Below, piece after piece: positions 22,690 through 34,415 of a DNA stretch of 64,000 nt (positions are counted from its first letter, which is position 1; every line of letters begins with the position of its first letter). The DNA is taken from NCBI GenBank assembly GCA_026419785.1, contig JAODTK010000921.1, positions 123,428 through 187,427 of the forward strand. Reading direction: 5' to 3'. The DNA comes from Sclerodactyla briareus. Lineage: Eukaryota; Echinodermata; Holothuroidea; Dendrochirotida; Sclerodactylidae. The notes under the pieces were generated by a model, which saw only the letters and a program-made list of their open reading frames with translations, was not told where the DNA came from and did no database searches. The position numbers and the translations under genes were made by a program.

Positions 22690-24540
22690 ACGCTGACAAA
22701 CTAGTGCGAAACCCATTCATAGGGGCACTTTGTGTTAGCAGTCAATGGCACCAGCCAAGAAATCCTGATATTTTTCTTATTTGTGGGTGTATCGCCACCA
22801 AATCCTGAATTTTTGTTCTTGTTATTTTACGTTTACTTAAAACTTGCAGGAATTCTGATGAAATCTGATTTTTCCATTTTATTTTTGAGGTTAACAGAGG
22901 TTCAAAGTCTGAAAATCAGTGTTGTCACTTACAAGTTCGGTCCTGATCTCGAGACTCATTTTGAAGGACTCGGTCTCGATTCGAGCGTCAAGGTCTCACA
23001 ATGTCTCAAAAACTCAGGACTATGCTGTTCAGAATCCGATAACTAGGACTTGAATCCAGGTTCAAGACTGTCCGAAAAATCCATGGAGAACATCCCAGAG
23101 TTTATGAGAAAGAATACTGCAGATATTCTGACATTGATATTTAATCATCATAAAGCGATGTACCACTGCCTTGTTTGTCTATGCCATCAAAATTCACTCA
23201 TTCAAATTTGAAGTTAGCCATGGTGCGTCTAACACATCTGATTGCGCTTTATTGGTGAAATGGATTGCCAGCAGATGGCAATCATCTTTTTGAGGACTAC
23301 GTGTTTCGCCTGTCATCCAAGTCATGGCAATGGTGATTTTCCGAAATGGTGCATGAAGAAATACTTCAAAGTAATGAACTGTTGTCTGGAAAAATAAAAT
23401 GAACCAAGGAAGTGAGAGATGAGGAGGTCAGGTAGATTTTATAGGTTTTCAGGCATTTATTTTTTTAGTTTCATTAGTAATTTGCATTTACATGGCTGTT
23501 GTTATGAACTTCCTTGGATGGTGAGGACTTTGCCTCGGACAGAGGTCAGCAGAGGTCAAAGTTGGAAAAATCCTTGGAACGATAGTCCAGAACCCTTGGT
23601 CTGATCAAGTTGAAAATTAGGTGTATGGTTTTCAAGTTTTGTCAAGAACTCAAGATGGTGTCTTTTTCGTGGAACATGGGTAACCTCTTTTTGTGTTTGG
23701 ACGAAGTTTATCAGAAATATTCTAGGAATCACTAAGCCTTTCAACTTTTTCGTTGGATCATAAGATCATGAGTTCCATGAAAACTCCATTTCTGTGGTCT
23801 CCTAGGAATTTTTTCCTATCCTAATTTGGCTGCCTCTTTCTCCAGGGTCACACATAGAGAAATTCATTTATGGAAATTGTTTTGTGGCAGTAATTATCGA
23901 AAACATGGTTTGTCCGGTATGTATATAATTGACTGCTAGCACAAAGTGTGCCTATGATAACAGTAAAAGTTATTAGGGTATTGCCTCTCTCAGGGTGGAA
24001 CCCATTGACAAGTCCATTTCCAAAATTAGAAGTGTTAGAACTCCACTGACACTTCCAGACACAAATTATATACTGTTACTGCTTCAGACCCCTCCCACCT
24101 TGCCTTGGACCCCACAACAGTCAAATTGCGGGAGGATCCATACCCTTTCTTCTCAGTGTTGGGCAATAGATGATTCTGCTACTCTCTTGGTTCCAATTTT
24201 AAGTCTCTCGAGTCTTTCCTTATCAAACTAAGAGGTATGTCTATGTCTGCAAATTGGATGCTCTAGCCTAGCCTAACTTGTTGAAAGTTTGAGGGTCGAA
24301 AGCAAGTTGGTGGGGAGGGGCATAGAAAAATCAGCAAGAGCAATATTTCGTGCGGGCACAAATTTTGTATAGAGGCTCTCATGAATGGTTGGTGGTCAGT
24401 CCCACCCCCCCCCCCTCCCAGTGGTGGGCCCTCGCTAATCGCTCAATCATGCAGGCGGTATCATGAACATACAGTGATGGGATACACATCACCACATTTG
24501 AAATGCTAGTGCAATGACTGAATGATATTATGATTATTTT
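22690..24540. other. no gene identified; probable intron of MRPL55
   Basis: I see no supportable exon. A C run lies near 24,403-24,416. The interval sits between the candidate start region at 22.1 kb and the first certain MRPL55 exon. Confidence 0.4.
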
Positions 24541-24547
24541 TTTTCAG

Positions 24548-24760
24548 GTTATTTGGTGGGACGTTGAACGGTCTGAGCCGATGCCTGCAGGATTTAACTC
24601 TCAAGAATGTGTTCACCCTCTCGTCGAGATGCAACTCTAATCGGACATCAATCGCAAAGACCAATCGTAAAGTGTACCCAAGGCTGTACCCGACCCTAAT
24701 CGTCAACCCAGATGGATCCTCGTACAGAATCAGTACAAGGAGCCTAGGAAGATTCTATAT
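24548..24760 (+). CDS. MRPL55: MRPL55 (mL55), middle exon
   Basis: MRPL55 is a metazoan-specific protein of the mitochondrial ribosome large subunit. The exon follows a T8 tract and CAG at 24,547. It encodes LFGGTLNGLSRCL..., then RCNSNRTSIAKTNRKVYPRL and YPTLIVNPDGSSYRI. After one missing base near 24,731 it continues YKEPRKILY to a donor at 24,761. The order Y(A/P)RLYP..(L)(V)..DGS...I.Y(R)EPR is the MRPL55 core. The exon ends in phase 0. The reading enters with one base of a split codon, so a further 5' exon is expected. Confidence 0.88.
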
Positions 24761-24792
24761 GTGGGTGTTTTCTCGCTTTTCCTGGGTCTTTT

Positions 24793-24822
24793 TAGCTCAA
24801 ACCAGCTATGCTGGTTGAGCTA
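24793..24822. repeat. near-perfect hairpin (13-14-bp stem)
   Basis: TAGCTCAAACCAGC, TAT, then GCTGGTTGAGCTA form a stem with a single unpaired T and a tiny loop. It lies 30 bases past the MRPL55 donor and 18 bases before the tetranucleotide array, so it looks like the conserved terminus of the repeat that carries the array and satellite. Confidence 0.8.
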
Positions 24823-24839
24823 TTGGAAACTGCATGTCA

Positions 24840-24893
24840 CTCTATCTATCTATCTATCTGTCTGTCTGTCTGCTGTCTGTCTGTCTATCTATC

Positions 24894-24936
<43 letters not shown>

Positions 24937-24974
24937 CATCCATCCATCCATCCATCCATCCATCCATCCATCCT
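24840..24974. repeat. (CTAT)n/(CTGT)n/(CATC)n compound microsatellite
   Basis: A run of CTAT units passes into CTGT, back to CTAT and then into CATC, all with a 4-base period. The long open frames across it are trivial. It lies in the MRPL55 intron, directly left of the higher-order satellite. Confidence 0.97.
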
Positions 24975-24984
24975 CCAGTGTGTT

Positions 24985-26756
24985 AACAATTGCCTTTTGG
25001 CCCCCAAACAGTCATTCTGTGATGGATTTGGACCAAACTTGGACACAATGTTTATTGACCCATGGGACATGTTGACTTTGTGAAGGTCAAGGTTGGGAAT
25101 TTTGGGCTCAAGGCCCAGTTTGGGCCCTAGGGTCCATTATATGAAATACCGCAAATCTTGTATCTCCTACAAATTTTGTTGCACGTGCTGATGTTCAGTC
25201 ATAATGGTGGTCTAATAGTCACCGTTGCGTAGCGCCTCACAGTTGTTACCTTAGGCAATCTGCCAGGGATTTAGGGTGGGTATGGAGATTTTTTAGGGTT
25301 AGGGTAGGGTATTAGGGGTCTCCAAGCCCAGATGCCCCAGTGAGTGTGGGTGGTGAGAGTAGTTGTGGGGGAGATAGTAGTGTTTGCAGTGTGGGGGGTG
25401 TGGGCTCCTGGGGGCCCCCCACCCGTCATGTGGAATTATGCAAGAAATGCTTCTCCTCTTATGAATTTCAGTGCACAGTGCTGACATTCGGTCATAATGA
25501 TGGTATTACAGCCGTACCTTCGGGGTGTTCAGGATTTTTGGTCTAAGGTCCCACTTGGCCATTGGGCCCATTTTTATGAAATTTCACACAATGGTACTCG
25601 AAATGCAACTCCTCTCACGAGATTCAAATGATGATCTTCAAAGTTACAAGTAATGGTCCTTGGGTAGAGGGCCATTAGGGGTGTTCAGGGATTTTAGGTT
25701 CAAGGCCCGTTTGGGCCCTAGGTCCCACATTGCATACTACTGCAAAATCTTGTATCTCCTACGATTTTTGTTGCACAGTACTCATGTTCAGTCATAATGG
25801 TGGTCCAATTGCTATGCCGCATGGTGCCTCGGAATTTAGGTCCCAAGGCCCAGTGTGAGAGCCCCAGGCCCATCATGTGGAATTACACAAAATGCTTCTC
25901 CTCTTACGAATTTTTGTTGCACAGTGCGGCATCCGGTCATAATGATGGTCTAACAGCCGTACCTTTGGGGTGTTCAGGAATTTTGGTCCAAGGTCCTACT
26001 TGGGCCCGTGGGCCCATTTTTATGAAATTTCACACATGGTACTTGGAATGAATCTCCTTCCACAAGCTTCAATTGATTTTCTTACCTTTAACGAGTTCCA
26101 TGTAACCGTCCTTGGGTAGACGGCCATTGGAGTTGTTTGGGAATTTTGAGCCCAAGGGCCCAATATATAGAATACTGCAAAATCTGTATCTCCTACAAAT
26201 TTTGTTGCACAGTACTCATGTTCAGTCATAATGGTGGTCCAATTGCTATGCCTCATGGGCCAGGAATTTCGGTCCCAAGGCCCAGTGTGAGAGCCCCAGG
26301 CCCATCATGTGGAATTACACAAAATGCTTCTCCTCTTACGAATTTTGTTGCACAGTGCGGCATCCGGTCATAATGATGGTCTAACAGCCGTACCTTTGGG
26401 GTGTTCAGGAATTTTGGTCCAAGGTCCTACTTGGGCCCGTGGGCCCATTTTTATGAAATTTCACACAATGGTACTTGAAATGCATCTCCTTCACAAGCTT
26501 CAATTGATTTTCTTACCTTTAACGAGTTACATTAACGTCCTTGTGTAGAGGGCCATTGGAGGTGTTTGGGAATTTTGAGCCCAAGGGCCCAATATATAGA
26601 ATACTGCAAAATCTTGTATCTCCTACAAATTTTGTTGCACAGTGCGGCATCCGGTCATAATGATGGTCTAATAGCTGTACCTTCAGGGTGCCCAGGGATT
26701 TAGGACCCATGGCCCAGTGCGACGGTTGGCCTCGTGGCCCATCATGTGGAATATTT
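24985..26756. repeat. higher-order satellite of three ~145-bp monomers (A-B-C)
   Basis: Monomers of 142-154 bp start at 25,143 (A), 25,433 (B), 25,578 (C), 25,732 (A), 25,880 (B), 26,024 (C), 26,170 (A), 26,312 (B), 26,455 (C) and 26,599 (A/B hybrid). All share a GAA..(A)C.CAAAAT start and a GGCCCA-containing end. A has CTCCTACAAATTTTGTTGCA, B has CTCTTACGAATTTTGTTGCA and C has CTTCACAAGCTTCAATTG. The ABC unit is 431-447 bp. The 25,200-25,430 stretch is diverged. It lies wholly inside the MRPL55 intron. Confidence 0.9.
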
Positions 26757-28197
26757 ATTGACTGCTAAGACATCTTTGGGCCATATGAAGATCATGGTCA
26801 AAGTCATAAAGGGGCACAATAGGCCATTGTTTGATACTGCCTCATGATCTTGAACATTTATCACATAATTGTACATTCGTCTTGGTACATTCGTGCAGTT
26901 TGAGCTACAGCACCATTGGTGCTCTAGTTTCAATGTTTGAGAGATACTGTGAGTGGGGACTTGACAAAGGAGATTTGCAGTTTTGCACCCAATTTTTTTA
27001 ATGGTATACACTGTGACTTGTACTGGGGAACTCACACTTGATGCCTGTATATGGCAATTCACATCTTAATTATTCATATTTATATAAGGTCTCATTTGTT
27101 TGCTGGCTTCCTTTGCAATAGATCATTATTGTTCAAAGAGGCTATTTTGTCACAATTTTGCATTCTTGCTGGACTTGTGAAACACTATACATTGATTACC
27201 TGTCCACTTTAAGGAGAATATTATTACTCAATAGTATGCAGTTCATGATTAACTCTGAGTCTCTGACCAAACTGCACCTCACAAAACTATGTGACATAAA
27301 TGCGAACCATGGCGACGGCAGTTGCACAAGAGGACAATCCACTCTTCAAACTAGAATGCACATTTGAGGGGGACAGAAGACCCTCTATTTGTCTCTGGGT
27401 CAGGGCCATATAATACAAATTACAAATTATTTTAAATGGATATATGAAATAGAACCTGCTGGTGAAGTCTGACTGTTGCGTGTAGTGCTCCTAATTACCA
27501 GCGCTAATCACAACAGACAGGTAGAGATATGAGTGGCCTATCCAGTTCTCCTTCCCCCACTGAAAAAGGGGCTCTCCCAAATACCACTGGAAGGTGGTCA
27601 TTTTCATTTTTAGCATGACAAGTATCACACAGAAATTTACAAATGACAATGACTACAGATACTTGTTGTGAACAGAGTGGTAATTAATATGTACAAGGAT
27701 AGACTGGATATGTATGGGTCCTCGGCTTCCTATCCTTCAGCCAGCCTCATCCAAATGTAGGTGATTCTGAGAAGAGGAGGTGTCATTTCTTATAAATTTC
27801 ATGTATTATTTGTATATTTATGTGTATAATATGTACAGTACACAGGGGAACTAGTTGTAATATGTGCAGTACACAGGTAAAATTTTAAGGTACAGTTGTC
27901 TGAATACATACCTATATGGTGATTGTGGTAGATGCTTGTAGGGAATGTAAGGGTATATGGCAGGGACAGAAAAAAATCGGTAAAGAATTTAATTCTACAT
28001 TGTGATGTAGCGATATCTAAACTATCACAATTAGTGAGGGAATCATTAATTAGTTCTGGATCTCTGTTGCGCTATTCATGCGTTTGATGAGTATAAGAGT
28101 TTAATCCACCTGAGATGTTTGGTGATCAACCAGTTCATTCAAACAGGTAAATAGCAAGCCCACTAAACAAATATTGGGTTTTCTTTCACTCTTTCAG
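26757..28197 (+). other. intron of MRPL55, no other gene seen
   Basis: I see no exon on either strand between the satellite and the last MRPL55 exon. Short open frames at 26,742-27,062 (minus) and 27,158-27,367 (plus) lack recognisable domains. Confidence 0.5.
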
Positions 28198-28366
28198 CTT
28201 CCTTTTGATGTGAACAAGTTGACCTTGGAAGGGAAGAAAGCGCGGCTGGCCAAGTACCCAAGTCAAGCGGAAGCAGGATGTTAGGACGATTTGGATGATA
28301 GTTTTGATGCCACGAACTACCAACAGTTGGAAGTCGAAAGAACTCATGAAAATATTCTCTCATTGA
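28198..28366 (+). CDS. MRPL55: MRPL55 (mL55), C-terminal exon (frame-broken)
   Basis: After the acceptor TTTCACTCTTTCAG the exon reads LPFDVNKLTLEGKKARLAK, then TQVKRKQDV, then DDLDDSFDATNYQQ, then WKSKELMKIFSH and TGA at 28,364-28,366. This matches the vertebrate pattern MP(I/F)DL..L..E.R.ARL..R, a charged linker, and a Y.QFW(T/K)...K end. Frame breaks fall near 28,254, 28,283 and 28,327. It joins the previous exon in phase 0, so that KILY is followed directly by LPFDV, aligning without gaps to the family. Confidence 0.87.
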
Positions 28367-28369
28367 ACT

Positions 28370-30200
28370 TTTCAAAAACTAACTGAACCTGGAGGGAGAC
28401 CAAGATGATATCCTCTAAGGCTTGGAAAGTCGGGCAGTGTGGCATTTTATTTGATATTGAAAATGGTAATTTTTCACAGATTGCGACAGTCTGATAGCAT
28501 CAAGATGACCTGTATTTGGCTTAACTGACTCATAGATTTGAATTGGACTTATGCACGAAGATATTTTATACAATTATTGTTAAGATATTCTCAGGAAATC
28601 TGAGTCGGTTCAGGTATGATCATATTCATGTTGAATTGATAATGAGCATTCTAGTCAGTGTGTTTTGGTATGGATGTAATCCATTACCATCAATACATTT
28701 GATCCCAAGGGCAGAGAGGCATGTGATTTAAGATTCCTTGGGACGGGGTTCACTACCGCCGCCCTTGACTTGCAAAAATGAGATCAGTCAGATCACTTCG
28801 CAGGATATTGCTGGGCAAGAACAGAAACTCCAGGTGATCAAGGTTGTGACTGACTGAATATAACAGGCATGAGAAATACCTTCATTTTGAAATTGTTTTG
28901 TTGGGTTGCAGGCCAACCTCCCACCCTCAGAACAGGTGCACCCCTTCCCCAAATATCGGTGCATATATACATGTGAGGTGACAGGCCGTGAACCCTGGTG
29001 AATATTTGTGCAAAGGCGAGGCATGCAACTGATGCAAGTATGGGAGGGGGGTGGAATAGAAATGGTAGGCAGCCGACTCCTGGCTTGAAATATCTGACAG
29101 AGAATAGCCAATATATTGACTAGAATAGATATAGCAGAAGTGAGACAATGTCAGAATTTTTGCCTACTTGGTTATCACTAGCAGGATCTCCCAAAAAACT
29201 TGTCTCAAGAATAGGGACAAACTGTACGAGCTGTGGCCATATGGTTTGGCAAATAGATACAGCGATAGGTACTTATGTTAGGTTCCAGCCCAATAGATGT
29301 GATTAGGTATCAAAATCGACTAATTCATTGCAAAATTTGTGCAAGTTTGTTGAATTTCATGGAATCATTGGAGGCGTGGTAGCACAACTCAGTGCTTGTT
29401 AGAGAAGGGGTTACTCGAAGTTGAAAAAGGTGTCCGATTTGCAGTTCAGTTAATGCGATGCTTCCAATTATTCACATTTTAACAAAACTTGTCAGTGCCA
29501 AAGCACTTTAGGGCTGGTACACTATAACCAATCTTATAATGCTTTCGATTTCTGCTGTTATTAATCGCTAACAATCAATCAGTCTCTTTCATTCTCCCAG
29601 ATCAGAAAAGTCAAAACAACTCAATACCTTATTACAACAAAACAATGCAAAAACAGCGGTTCAAGAACCCACTTGTTCATGAAGTGCACATTTCTGCTCT
29701 TCGCCTGTAAATCATTTTGCTGCAATTAAATTGCGGTATGGACATAGTGGTAGTTGACCAAATGTTGATAACATCACAAGAGGTATGCTGCCAAGTGTCA
29801 ATAATAATTTGCTGATGTATCTATTATAGTCCACAAAAAAAGAATGTCAATTGATCTCCATAAAAAAAGTTTTTTTAATACTCCGAGAATGGCCCTTTTC
29901 CCCAAATCTGTGCAACATGTGTTCTGCATTGGTCTGCACTGATCGAACCGGGTCAAGATGGGTCCAGCGCACAGAGCAGCATATGGTCGTACCTCTTGTG
30001 ATATTGAATAGTCACATATGTTTTTGTGTCTTACATCTGCACTGCATATACCTTATTTTCTCATCTGGTTGACTAACGATCCGCTGAATGGGTGCAGTAA
30101 ATCCTATGCATGATGATTAGCCATAGCTTTTTTTCCTATGTGTACTGGTGATTCCCATGGGTACTGTAATACCTACACAACAATTTGAACATCCCTCATG
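28370..30200. other. no gene identified
   Basis: I see neither an exon nor a recognisable transposon. The open frames at 28,543-29,148 and 29,851-30,072 have no domain signature. Confidence 0.35.
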
Positions 30201-30208
30201 GATATAAC

Positions 30209-30350
30209 TGTTACAACATGAGAAATATTAGCGCCACCATCTTTGTCATACTAAAAGTGATTGCAAAATATGCTTCGATTGTTTCTACAGTTGCCATCCT
30301 GTCAAGTCATATTTTGGTCTGAAGAAACATCATACATGGTGTCAGAAGTA
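30209..30350 (+). mobile_element. possible short LTR plus primer-binding site of a Ty3/gypsy-like element
   Basis: TGGTGTCAGAAGT at 30,337-30,349 matches the complement of a tRNA-Leu 3' end, a primer site used by some gypsy-type retrotransposons. The 128 bases before it begin TGTTACAAC and end ATACA (TG...CA), so they could be a short 5' LTR. No gag, pol or second LTR is visible downstream, so at best this is a remnant. Confidence 0.4.
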
Positions 30351-30354
30351 AAAT

Positions 30355-31920
30355 GGAGAAACAAAGCCCCCACGCCCCCTGGACAACTACAATTACTGTC
30401 TTCATGTACATGTGAACATAGCAACCAACTAACAGCCTGGTGCATTCTGGGGTTCAGTACTTTGCTATTGTGTGTGGTACTCCACATAAAGTTCTAGAGT
30501 AGGGGAACAGCCCACTGTCCCATGTCTGGAAGGAATACAGTGTTTGGGGACATTAAACCTGAAGGTATAAATTGAGGCATTAATACCAAATCCTAAAGGC
30601 GCATTATTGTCTCAATAGTACCCAGCGAATAATGGAAGGTGATGTTTGCCTGCGGAAGTTATAACTCACACTCGATATCGCTTTGAAACTAACATAGATG
30701 AAATCTTGATTGTCAAGTTTCAAATCTACCTCATCTTCATGTCATCCACATTGAATAGTGGATCACAACCATATAGAAGTCCATGGTCTCTACACCTGAT
30801 GAATAATGGAGGTTCACGTCTCGCGGCTATATCAAGAGAGCTCACATTGAAACTCAATCGTGATATATATAATACTTATCTTTGTTGATTGGCACTTTGA
30901 CGGTTTTTCATCATGATGTGATGACGTCATGCAGACGACACCCACGCCTGTTTTGCTAGTTACGTTCGTACGACTTTCCATTAAGGAGTTACTCCGTGAC
31001 GTTTGTGCAATGTGTATTGTGCAAGATCAAAAAGCATCCCGTCATGCAATTATAATTGATGTCATACTTGCACACCCTGCAACTTCTTGGTTTTCTTCTG
31101 AAATTCACACATTAATCTTCACTGCCAAAAACTTTTGGGGATTCTATGGGAGAGGATTGATGTAGTGGGTCGGAAGTTGTTGAGAGGAAGACAACAGAAC
31201 TTCTGATTAATGTTGACTTATTCAACAGAATGAAACAATGAAATACATAACATAATTTCCCGTGTTGTCCATGTGACTCTTGCGATATGCGCAATTGGGA
31301 TTCTCCCCAATTTCTCTACATAAGACCCAAACTTTGAAGGTCGATAACTCCGCATAGGTCAATATAATGAATGGGTTTGGACCCTATAATACAGTTTTCC
31401 ATTCTCCATGATATAGCCTCTGTTTTTTTTTTTGGTTTTTGGTTTTATTCAAGCCTGCAGTTGTCCATTAAGCTTATTTTACGGTCTATACTACTGGCAT
31501 CAAGGTCGCTGGTGTGATTGTACAATTACTCTTCTCTTCAATACCATCTGTCTTCTTCTTCGGTATGAATAGAGTAATCAACCAGCAGTCTGCTGTTTAA
31601 CCAGTGGTTAACCAGAAAGCCGAAAGGCTTATTGATTCCTTGACCTGACTGACTTATCAATCTGAGTCCATTGCCGCTTCAGCCAAAACCATAGGTTCTT
31701 GGTCTTCCCCCAGAAAGCTCAATACAAATTTTCAACTTGATCAATCGATCATTCTGGACCTACCGCGTTAACGAGATTTCCCAGACTTTGACCTCTCTTG
31801 ACCTTAGATGACCTTTGGACAGACCCCGAACATAGAGGATCGTGTACTCATTAGGGGGAATCCATTGTTATACCAAATAGAACTTCATCACACATCCAGG
31901 GGGATCGAGTTATCGTGGTA
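30355..31920. other. no gene identified
   Basis: I see no supportable exon. T-rich runs lie near 31,422-31,446. Confidence 0.35.
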
Positions 31921-31924
31921 ACGC

Positions 31925-32160
31925 GGCACACGCATACACAGAGACACACACACAACGACACACACAAACACTGCATGGCTACATAGATTCCTTTGACTTC
32001 GTCAGGATAGAAAAAACAAGTAACCTCTGCCTCCTTACCTTGATTTCTCGTAATAAATGATAAATCGTACCCCAGTTCATCGGCGGGAGAGTGGTAACGT
32101 AACGCTCTGGCTGCATAGATTCCTTTGACTTCGCAAGGAATAGAAACAAGACACAAACAC
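31925..32160. repeat. dispersed repeat with (AC)n start, copy 1 plus partial second copy
   Basis: An imperfect (AC)n run at 31,929-31,975 is followed by a segment beginning CATAGATTCCTTTGACTTCG at about 31,982, then by a TTTCTCGTAATAAATGATAA stretch, and ends GAGTGGTAACGTAACGCT. A partial second unit (CATAGATTCCTTTGACTTCG) restarts at about 32,115. The same order recurs at 33,157-33,330. Confidence 0.75.
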
Positions 32161-32499
32161 GTGTCGCGATTCTTTGCCATAGCTGACAGCCCGTGGCTAC
32201 TAAGGCCAACCAGAAAAAAATACCCCCTATTAGATATTGTAGGTTTTGATACTCAAAATTCCTTTCCATAAAGTCGCCCACTCGAATCTCAAATATTATC
32301 CATTCCCTTCTTCTCTGCCCCTTCTGTGGTATCACATACCCCTGCCTGAGGGATATATATCGGGGCACTGGGCACAATTATTGTCACATATCGTTTTCTC
32401 CCTGACACAGCATCTCAAATTTGCTGATGCGGTGGCCACAAAAATATTAATAAGTTCAAACGACATGTAGGCTCCAGTGCATAGCGAACCTACAATGCA

Positions 32500-33155
32500 G
32501 TTCGCCAAGCCGAACAAAACTTTCCATTACAACATCCCTCTAAAATGTTTTTTTGCCAAGATGTCAATGTCAAACGTCAATTTAAAACACATTCCTTGTT
32601 TTAGTCAGTCTTGACCTTTCACACATGTGCGTTCCTTGAGATAGCTTGTGATAGGAGTGTTGTATTACATTAGTCTAACTCACTTTGTGGTTTGTCTCAA
32701 GAGGATCTGGTCATCACAAAAAATTAGCACTCAATGTCACAAGGTCGAAAGGTCAAAACGAGTCACGGGTCGAACGAGGTCAAAGTAGGTTCACCCAATG
32801 TCTTTTGCCCAGACGAATAAAACTTTCCAATTCCGAATTCCTCTAAACTGTTACGTTGCCAAGATATATAAGGATTGTCCTATTGTGACCTTGAATGATC
32901 TTGACCTAACACCAAAAACAGTAGGGTTCATCCTCCCATACATGCAACCCATGTACCTATTTGTACTGATGCATGCTTGCGTTCGTTAGATATTGCTTCG
33001 ACAAGCTTTTAAAACTTGCCCTCTCGTGAACCTTAAGGACCTTAACTTGCAAACCAAAAACAATAGGGGTCATCTCCTCCATATGTCCAAACCCAAATAC
33101 GCAATTTAAACTTCATACATGTTTGCGTTCTTTAGATATCGTGCTGACAAGGGGT
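32500..33155. repeat. degenerate repeated units (TTGCCAAGATATC / TGACCTTGACC type)
   Basis: Two or three diverged units carry ACGAATAAAACTTTCCA, a following TTGCCAAGAT, a GACCTTGA(A)TGACCTTGACC-like stretch, AAAAACAATAGGG-T-CATC and TGCGTTC(G)TTAGATAT. A further diverged copy with ATATCGTGCTGA and CCTTAACTAAC lies at 41,700-41,970. This is non-coding repeat sequence of a kind common in marine invertebrate genomes. Confidence 0.5.
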
Positions 33156-33156
33156 G

Positions 33157-33330
33157 TCACACACGCACACAGAACACACACATAGACGAGTCGTGACTGC
33201 ATAGATCCCTTTGCTTCGGCAGGCCTAAAAAACCAAGAAACTTCTGCTCCTACCTTGAATTTCTCGTAATAAATGATAAATCGTACCACAGTTAATTGGG
33301 GGAGGAGTGGTAACAGTAACGCTTTGCAAG
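33157..33330. repeat. dispersed repeat with (AC)n start, copy 2
   Basis: An imperfect (AC)n run, then CATAGATCCCTTTGCTTCGG, then TTTCTCGTAATAAATGATAA and GAGTGGTAACAGTAACGCTT. This is the same order as at 31,925-32,110, with about 80-90% identity by eye. Confidence 0.75.
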
Positions 33331-33649
33331 AATAATTGCGGGTTCGAAATCTAGCGGTCACCGGCCGGTTTGCCCTTCGTTTCCTCCGTTGGTGTAATCA
33401 GTGCAGTTGCGACGGGGTCTGGTTTAAACTTTTTAGTTCCTAGTAGTTGTAATGAAGTGGATTTTGGCAGGGGTTTCTGGAGTTTATTTCGAGATCATAA
33501 GTCTCGGCTGTGCGGTATGTTTCTTGGTGGTGGAACCCACCCCCTTCCTTGTTTTGGTATCAAACGAAGTAGTTGGCACATGACATGTACGCGATAATAA
33601 AAATGTCATAAATCGGTTTCTACGATTGAAATATTATATTTACCTCCTA

Positions 33650-33655
33650 TTTATT
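33650..33655 (-). promoter_or_regulatory. AATAAA polyadenylation signal of the coiled-coil gene
   Basis: On the minus strand AATAAA lies about 220 bases beyond the stop codon of the terminal exon at 33,874-33,994, a normal distance for a 3' UTR. Confidence 0.6.
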
Positions 33656-33873
33656 TTTATATACATGATCATATTCTCGGAATGGGATGCAATTCCAAGA
33701 GTTAACATGTTCATCGTATTCAAGCGCATACCCGCAATACTATTATGGTTGCTGTATTCGAAACTAGTCCTCGGGTTTCCTCACGACAACTCTGAAAAAC
33801 AAAAATCTTCTTTCCCTAATCAACGCCAAAACGATAAATGCCATAAAGGGTTTTTCATAATTTTTTCCTCGAG

Positions 33874-33994
33874 TCATTTCCTGTGGTTTTTGCGTCTTCG
33901 CGAATTTTGTTGTGGACCGTCTCTTTCTCTCTTGAGGTTCTTTATCTGTCGCTCCAACTGATCTATCCTCCTTGTCTTCCTATCCAAGGTAGCC
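33874..33994 (-). CDS. terminal exon of coiled-coil gene
   Basis: After a minus-strand acceptor (TTGCTTTTCCAG at plus 33,995-34,006) the exon reads, after one base of a split codon, ATLDRKTRRIDQLERQIKNL followed by a basic tail ending HRK and TGA at 33,874-33,876. The heptad pattern and charge match the large upstream block. It is followed by an AATAAA 220 bases on. The frame is intact throughout. Linkage to the block at 35.5-39.7 kb is inferred from strand, order and composition. Any exons between them are not resolved. Confidence 0.6.
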
Positions 33995-33999
33995 CTGGA

Positions 34000-34410
34000 A
34001 AAGCAAGGAAAAGCAAGAGAAAGTAGGTATTATATCATCGACCAACCGATACCGCGCATATACATATCTGCCTGGTCAGAACTCCATTAGCCTGTTGAAA
34101 CAGGCGTTTGACTTTGTTCACCTTCGTTGCCTCATTTACTCATATGTGCAGGATGACTCTTAAACCAATTGGTGATTTGCCTACGAAAGAGCGATAGCCC
34201 CTCTATTTTAGGAACGGCTTCTCCATATCGCCTGCCTTTAGCAGGCTAGAACTCCATAGGTTCGAATACGGATGCGGCATGACGGTCCAACGCGAGCACA
34301 AACATGGAAGGTTTCCAGATAAGCAGTAAATGATTTGCTAAAATACACTGATAGGTTCCACAGCGGCATCATCATCCGAACAATATGGAATGGAGTAGGT
34401 GAAATAGTAA
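34000..34410 (-). other. probable intron of the coiled-coil gene
   Basis: Sequence upstream (minus sense) of the terminal-exon acceptor. I see no exon in it. Confidence 0.4.
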
Positions 34411-34415
34411 AATAA

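Noticed and set aside
24761..25083. ORFs rich in Ser/Ile/Tyr/Leu/Pro across the microsatellite
   Set aside because: A 4-base repeat is open in several frames. The sequence lies past the MRPL55 donor and is intronic.
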